A DNA stretch of 9,783 bases from Deinococcales bacterium (lineage in GTDB: Bacteria; Deinococcota; Deinococci; Deinococcales; Deinococcaceae). Below, in pieces: positions 6,454 through 9,783 of the stretch (positions within the stretch are counted from its first letter, which is position 1; each line of letters begins with the position of its first letter). A program made the position numbers and the translations under genes. The stretch is taken from NCBI GenBank assembly GCA_025359705.1, contig JANYFS010000393.1:1-9783 (forward strand), written 5' to 3'. Below the pieces are notes generated by a model. That model did not search any database and had not been told where the DNA came from. It saw nothing but the letters and a program-made list of their open reading frames with translations.

Positions 6454-7368
6454 TTATCCCACCTTCGCTCGAGGGGAAACGAAGGAACCTAAAGTTAAAC
6501 CACTGACCAGTGACACGCTCGAGAGGATGATGGCAAAACCTAGAACACTTCCCCAAGTAAGCTGCTCGTGCAAAAAGATGATACCCCACAGGGTTCCAAA
6601 TACGGGAGCCAGAAACGTAACCATCGAAACTTTAATCGGGCCGATTCTTTGAATAAGGCCAAAATAGATCAGGTAAGCCACTCCTGTACAAATCAAAGCC
6701 AAAGTTACACTCGAGAAGATCACTAAAGGTAATCCTGTCGCCTCGAGCTTGGCACTCAGGTTTTGGGGTGCGGAAAAGGGGGCTAAGAGTAATAAAGGGA
6801 CTGCACCTAAAACTTGACTGTAGGTGGTGGTTGCCAGTGCGGGAATGCCTTGCATGTATTTTTTACTGTAGTTGCCTGCCCAACCATAACAAAAGGTTGC
6901 CAACAGCGAAGCACCCACCGAAATCAAAACAATCGGGGTCAGGGGAAGCGGCCCCAAACCTACCAAAACAGCGACCCCCACCATACCAATCACCAGACCT
7001 AGCGCCCGTGCAGGAGTCATCTTGTCGCCCAGCCATAAAACCCCGACCAGCGCAGCAAAAAGTGGAGTAGCCGCGTTGACCGTGGCGGCAAGACTGGCAG
7101 TGATGTTTAGTTCGGCCCAGGCAATCATCGAGAACGGCAGGGCGGAATTGAGCAAACCAATTACCACAAAATGCCGCCAATTTTGGCGAAATTCGGGGAT
7201 TTTCCGCGCAACCCAGACATACAACAACAGGGCCAAACCCGCCAAAGCGACCCGAATGGCAATCAACCAAATCGGGCCAAGCACAGGGGCAACGATGCGT
7301 ACAAACAAAAATGAGCTGCCCCAGATGGCGGAAAGGATTAGCAATAAAAATAAGTCTCGAGGGGACAT
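6454..7368 (-). CDS. EamA/DMT-superfamily transporter
   Basis: This 304-residue inner-membrane protein has about ten hydrophobic helices arranged as two EamA repeats (about 5-137 and 148-288), the standard drug/metabolite exporter architecture and length. Family-typical stretches are the N-terminal AIWGSSFLFVRI (14-25), NAATPLFAALVG (98-109) and LAPVFGTLWGIIFLHEQ (253-269). Members export amino acids, metabolites or drugs; the substrate cannot be read from sequence. The ATG at 7368 is preceded by AGGAG at suitable spacing. A separate promoter lies at 7444-7473, and the 3' end faces the terminator at 6379-6416. It follows ogt on the same strand with a gap of about 190 bases, so a shared transcript is possible, but the promoter argues for independent control. 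Confidence 0.92.
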   Translation of the reverse strand: MSPRDLFLLLILSAIWGSSFLFVRIVAPVLGPIWLIAIRVALAGLALLLYVWVARKIPEFRQNWRHFVVIGLLNSALPFSMIAWAELNITASLAATVNAATPLFAALVGVLWLGDKMTPARALGLVIGMVGVAVLVGLGPLPLTPIVLISVGASLLATFCYGWAGNYSKKYMQGIPALATTTYSQVLGAVPLLLLAPFSAPQNLSAKLEATGLPLVIFSSVTLALICTGVAYLIYFGLIQRIGPIKVSMVTFLAPVFGTLWGIIFLHEQLTWGSVLGFAIILSSVSLVSGLTLGSFVSPRAKVG

Positions 7369-7443
7369 GGAGGCTCCTGGGGTTTGTGGTTCGTTTGGGG
7401 TTTTCCATCATCTGGTTTCTGGTTCTTGCTCGAGTTATTTTAG

Positions 7444-7473
7444 ATGATATTTTCCATATCTGGGTTTTGTCAA
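7444..7473 (-). promoter_or_regulatory. Sigma-70-type promoter of the EamA transporter gene
   Basis: On the minus strand a perfect TTGACA (7473-7468) is followed 18 bases later by TATCAT (7449-7444, 5/6 to consensus). It predicts a start near 7437 and a leader of about 70 nt before the ATG at 7368. Confidence 0.6.
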
Positions 7474-7485
7474 TACAAGGTATTG
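7471..7485. promoter_or_regulatory. Inverted repeat overlapping the transporter -35 box
   Basis: CAATAC-AAG-GTATTG is a perfect 6-bp inverted repeat with a 3-base centre. It shares three bases with the TTGACA box at 7468-7473. The placement suits a repressor or MerR/MarR-type operator, but the repeat is short and the regulator is unknown. Confidence 0.35.
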
Positions 7486-7510
7486 CATTTAAGCATTTTC
7501 ACTTAATGTT

Positions 7511-7558
7511 GTTCAGGTATCGTGTTCAGGTATCGTGTTCGGCTCTTGTGTTCAGGTC
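7511..7558. repeat. 13-bp tandem repeat reaching the ogt stop codon
   Basis: GTTCAGGTATCGT occurs at 7511-7523 and 7524-7536, a diverged copy (GTTCGGCTCTTGT) at 7537-7549, and a partial copy GTTCAGGTC at 7550-7558. The last copy contains two of the three bases of the ogt stop codon (7557-7559). Copy-number change by slippage would alter the region just after the gene. Confidence 0.85.
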
Positions 7559-8087
7559 AACTCGGCAAAAGAACTTGTCCAGATTCCAACTCGAGTAGAA
7601 CTTTTTTGCGCTCGAGGCCGCCTGCAAAACCGCCCAAGCCGCCATTTTTGGCGATCACGCGGTGACAAGGCAACACCAACATGATTGGGTTTTGACCTAC
7701 AGCGGTTCCTACGGCCCGAAGTGCGCTGGGCGCAGCCAAATAGTCGGCAAGTTGGCTGTAACTCCAGGTTTTTCCCGCTTCAATTTGCATCAGGGCATTC
7801 CAAACACGGTGCTGAAACTCGGTTCCCGAAAAATCCAGTTCGAGGCCCACAAAAGCCGTAAAATCCCCTGCAAAATACCGCTCGAGCCGCAAACCAATCC
7901 CCCAAATATCCCCAGATTCCTCTGAAAATTCCTCGAGGGTGTAACTTTTAAAACGCCGTGTGAGTAGGCGCTCGAGGCGGGCCACATTATCGGCAAAGTC
8001 CAGAAAAACCAGCCGATCTTCTTTGAATACACTCACGATTTCACCGATTTTGCTGGCTGATACACATTTTTTTAGCATGATATTCAT
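7557..8087 (-). CDS. ogt: Methylated-DNA-[protein]-cysteine S-methyltransferase
   Basis: This 176-residue suicide enzyme transfers alkyl groups from O6-alkylguanine (and O4-alkylthymine) in DNA to its own cysteine. The C-terminal catalytic domain (about 88-170) has the helix-turn-helix start FQHRVWNAL (91-99), the RAVG arginine finger (Arg124) and the active site PCHRVI (140-145) with nucleophile Cys141, then the GGFAGGLERK loop. The N-terminal domain (about 1-85) is the usual degenerate ribonuclease-like fold. The ATG at 8087 is chosen because AAGGA lies 8 bases upstream and it begins one base after the stop of the Ada-AlkA gene (TAA-A-ATG), which points to translational coupling. The frame is open further upstream (to 8129), but that extension would lie inside the preceding gene. 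In E. coli Ada this domain is fused to the N-Ada sensor; here it is a separate protein in the same unit. Confidence 0.96.
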   Translation of the reverse strand: MNIMLKKCVSASKIGEIVSVFKEDRLVFLDFADNVARLERLLTRRFKSYTLEEFSEESGDIWGIGLRLERYFAGDFTAFVGLELDFSGTEFQHRVWNALMQIEAGKTWSYSQLADYLAAPSALRAVGTAVGQNPIMLVLPCHRVIAKNGGLGGFAGGLERKKVLLELESGQVLLPS

Positions 8088-8088
8088 T

Positions 8089-9582
8089 TTAGATTTCCTT
8101 GAAAAACTGCCATAAATGAAAAGTGGCAAGTGTGCGGTAGGGCGCGAATGCCTCCATTTGCTCGAGGGTTTGGGCGGGGTTTGGGCGGGTGGGTTGATTG
8201 AAAAGAATTTTTAGACCTTCGCCCAAGCCTGTATCGCCCACAGGGACGCAATCGGCAAGGCCATAGCCGTGCATCATCAGATAGTGCGCCGTCCAAGCTC
8301 CGATGCCACGCACCGCCAAGAGTTCCCGCTCGAGCCGTTTGGCGCTGCGGTTCCAAAAAGTGTCCAAAGGCAAAGCTCCACTTGCCACCAAGCTCGAGGC
8401 GTGAATCAGATACTGCGCTCTGGCAGTGGTAAAACCCAGCTCGAGCAGATCTGCCACGGTTAGGGCCGCCACCTGCGCGGGGGTCACGGGTGCGTGCAAG
8501 CCGCCCTCGAGCGCTGGAGAAAGCCGCTCGACCACACGGCGGCGCAGGGTTGCGGCAAAAGTGGTGGTGACTTGTTGGCCCACAATGGCCCGCAGCAGAG
8601 CATCGTAAGGGGTTGCCAAAATTGGAAAACAGTAGCCTTGTCGCTGGCCCAGCAAAGCCTGCCCCGCGCTCGAGCCGTGCAGTTTGGCCTCAAATTTGGC
8701 AGAATCCAAGTTTAAACCCGTGAGGAACAGCACGCGGCGGTGCAACTCTAGCCAATCCAAAACCTCGAGCGGATCGGGCGATTTAACCTCGAGGCGCACG
8801 GTTTGGGGACTAAAAACCAAGGTGAGGGTGACAATTTGCTCACCCAAATGCTGTACCGCTTGATAAGTCTGGCCCACGACCCGCTCGGTCAGGTTGTGGT
8901 GATCTCGAGCAAGGTAGTTCAGCACGAACGCGAGGGGATATTGCGGGGGTAGCTCGAGGGTGAAGCCTTGATGGTGCGGCATCTGGCGGTATTCGGTAGG
9001 GCTAAGCAAACTGTAGCGGCGGAAGTTATCGTTGAAGCTGGACAGGCTTTCAAAACCTGCTGCAAAAGCGGTGTCCAGCACAGAATCTTCGGTTTGCAGC
9101 AAGGTAAGGTACGTTAGGTGCAACCTCGAGCGGGTCAACCACTCCAGCGGGGTGAGCTGGAAATGACTGCGGCACAATTCGGCAAGTTTTCCCAAACTGA
9201 CCCCCAAATATGCGGCAAGGCTGCCCACATCCCCCAGCTCGAGGGGATGGTTAAAGAGGTGCTGCTGCAAGGCTTCCATCTGCGCTTCTTCGGGAAATTT
9301 ACCCAGATAAAAAGCGTTGGGTTGGCACTTGAGGCAGGCTCGCAAACCTGCGCCCTCGGCATGTTGAGGCGAATCAAAAAAAACTACGTTTTCTGCCTTG
9401 GGCTTGCGGGCTTTGCAGGAAGGCAAGCAATAAATTCCTGTGGATGTGACTCCAAACAAAAATTGCCCGTTGTACTGCGAATCTCGAGCGTACACAATCT
9501 CGAGCATGTGTTGGGGCGAAAGGTGTGCTGTGTCCGAGGAAAACATGACCCTATTCTCGAGGGTTTGGGGTTTGTTTTCCAC
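8089..9582 (-). CDS. Ada-AlkA fusion: methylphosphotriester sensor, AraC-type regulator and 3-methyladenine DNA glycosylase
   Basis: This 497-residue bifunctional protein belongs to the adaptive response to DNA alkylation. The N-terminal Ada zinc domain (about 20-95) has Cys52, Cys56, Cys83 and Cys86, with exactly the spacing of E. coli Ada Cys38/42/69/72. Cys52 would accept the methyl group from a phosphotriester and switch on DNA binding. An AraC-type double helix-turn-helix follows (about 105-200). Next come an AlkA N-terminal domain (about 206-310) and a helix-hairpin-helix glycosylase domain (about 320-495) with VGQQVT (334-339), hairpin VRGIGAWTA (424-432), catalytic Asp450 in PVGDTGL and PYRTLATFHLW near the end. 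The domain needed for O6 repair is missing but is supplied by ogt, one base downstream. The start is uncertain: GTG 9582 or ATG 9546 (12 codons shorter). Neither has a good ribosome-binding site, and the shorter form better matches family length. Confidence 0.95.
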   Translation of the reverse strand: MENKPQTLENRVMFSSDTAHLSPQHMLEIVYARDSQYNGQFLFGVTSTGIYCLPSCKARKPKAENVVFFDSPQHAEGAGLRACLKCQPNAFYLGKFPEEAQMEALQQHLFNHPLELGDVGSLAAYLGVSLGKLAELCRSHFQLTPLEWLTRSRLHLTYLTLLQTEDSVLDTAFAAGFESLSSFNDNFRRYSLLSPTEYRQMPHHQGFTLELPPQYPLAFVLNYLARDHHNLTERVVGQTYQAVQHLGEQIVTLTLVFSPQTVRLEVKSPDPLEVLDWLELHRRVLFLTGLNLDSAKFEAKLHGSSAGQALLGQRQGYCFPILATPYDALLRAIVGQQVTTTFAATLRRRVVERLSPALEGGLHAPVTPAQVAALTVADLLELGFTTARAQYLIHASSLVASGALPLDTFWNRSAKRLERELLAVRGIGAWTAHYLMMHGYGLADCVPVGDTGLGEGLKILFNQPTRPNPAQTLEQMEAFAPYRTLATFHLWQFFKEI

Positions 9583-9599
9583 CGAATTTAAACAATGTA

Positions 9600-9605
9600 A
9601 TTATC
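9600..9605 (-). promoter_or_regulatory. Weak -10 candidate for the Ada-AlkA gene
   Basis: GATAAT (5/6 to TATAAT) on the minus strand lies 17 bases before the GTG at 9582. No matching -35 box is seen, which could fit a promoter that needs an activator such as methylated Ada. This is a low-confidence suggestion. No convincing Ada box was found nearby. Confidence 0.25.
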
Positions 9606-9671
9606 TTACGGTGTAACTTGAACACTCGAGTCACCCTCCAGAAGATGAACCGCTCGAGCGTTTTCGGATGG

Positions 9672-9783
9672 TTACAAAAACCTTGCCCGCACCTCTGGCG
9701 TAGGAACCATGCAGACATCTTTTTTGCCAAACCAACGGTAGCGGTTGCGGGCAATAAAGCGGTAGACCCATTCGCGCAGGGGG
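9672..9783 (-). CDS. DCC-family (DUF393) thiol-disulfide-oxidoreductase-like protein, C-terminal 36 residues
   Basis: One minus-strand frame is open from the window edge to TAA at 9672-9674 and reads PLREWVYRFIARNR, then YRWFGKKDVCMVPTPEVRARFL. This matches the conserved tail of the DCC/DUF393 family (plrd-vYr-iArnRyr-fG-.d.C.-p.pe...RF). The start and the DxxCxxC motif for which the family is named lie beyond the right edge. The gap to the Ada-AlkA start is about 90 bases with no clear terminator, so read-through into the repair genes is possible. Function in this family is poorly defined. Confidence 0.75.
   Translation of the reverse strand, partial: PLREWVYRFIARNRYRWFGKKDVCMVPTPEVRARFL

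Larger units (their letters stand above)
27..9658. repeat. Highly iterated palindrome CTCGAG, 68 copies across the window
   Basis: Hand-counted starts: 27, 708, 791, 926, 1091, 1264, 1458, 1489, 1582, 1831, 1876, 1915, 2038, 2182, 2260, 2305, 2419, 2614, 2648, 2720, 2840, 2861, 3059, 3077, 3302, 3377, 3452, 3526, 3551, 3770, 3989, 4148, 4288, 4314, 6026, 6067, 6170, 6248, 6354, 6395, 6468, 6518, 6710, 6742, 7356, 7429, 7590, 7611, 7881, 7932, 7971, 8161, 8329, 8393, 8440, 8506, 8669, 8764, 8788, 8904, 8953, 9125, 9238, 9483, 9499, 9556, 9625, 9653. Mean spacing is about 144 bp. Twelve copies lie in about 1.08 kb of intergenic DNA (one per 90 bp), so the motif is not a by-product of coding. 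It behaves like HIP1 (GCGATCGC) of cyanobacteria, which is also a dispersed, very frequent palindrome. Its role is unknown. Confidence 0.95.

Noticed and set aside
6863..7447. Open frames overlapping the EamA transporter gene on both strands
   Set aside because: They are shadow frames of a clear ten-helix transporter; their translations are low in structure and match nothing recognisable.
27..9658. CTCGAG density as evidence of a cloning artefact or of a restriction-modification locus in the window
   Set aside because: Copies are embedded in ordinary codons and terminators of intact genes, and no restriction or methyltransferase gene is encoded here. It is better explained as a genome-wide motif.
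9551..9754. 67-residue minus-strand frame at the right edge
   Set aside because: It overlaps the start of the Ada-AlkA gene and competes with the adjacent frame, which matches the DCC-family C-terminus.

Overview
The window reads as ordinary chromosomal DNA of a free-living bacterium. I lean towards the Deinococcota (Deinococcus/Thermus lineage) at moderate-to-low confidence. The reasons are an HspR-type HAIR operator in front of ftsH, several genes with no clear Shine-Dalgarno sequence, and the general look of the proteins. Base composition appears close to balanced (judged by eye). No phage, IS element, CRISPR array, tRNA or rRNA was found.

Layout, left to right. Positions 1-765 (+) hold the C-terminal part of an Amt ammonium channel, closed by a strong terminator. 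Positions 915-1433 (+) encode a small exported protein of unknown function, closed by a second terminator with the same 11-nt loop. Positions 4051 to 1534 (-) carry a probable two-gene operon: a TPR-repeat protein, then a membrane histidine kinase with almost no extracytoplasmic domain and no partner response regulator in view. Positions 4052-4474 are a divergent intergenic region with short tandem repeats, a bidirectional terminator-like hairpin, and the heat-shock operator and promoter of ftsH. Positions 4475-6346 (+) encode a complete FtsH membrane protease. Positions 7368 to 6454 (-) encode an EamA/DMT-family transporter with its own promoter. Positions 9582 to 7557 (-) form an alkylation-repair unit: an Ada-AlkA fusion followed one nucleotide later by an O6-alkylguanine-DNA methyltransferase. 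Positions 9783-9672 (-) are the last 36 codons of a DCC-family (DUF393) protein.

The repair unit is the clearest functional system. The fusion combines a methylphosphotriester sensor, an AraC-type DNA-binding domain and an AlkA glycosylase, while Ogt supplies direct O6 repair. Together they carry the activities that E. coli splits between Ada and AlkA.

The most unusual property runs across the whole window. The palindrome CTCGAG occurs 68 times (about one per 144 bp, against roughly 2-3 expected by chance), in genes, spacers and terminator loops. Forty of the 50 Leu-Glu dipeptides in the annotated proteins are written CTC-GAG. This looks like a highly iterated palindrome comparable to cyanobacterial HIP1, but denser. 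I know of no description of it.
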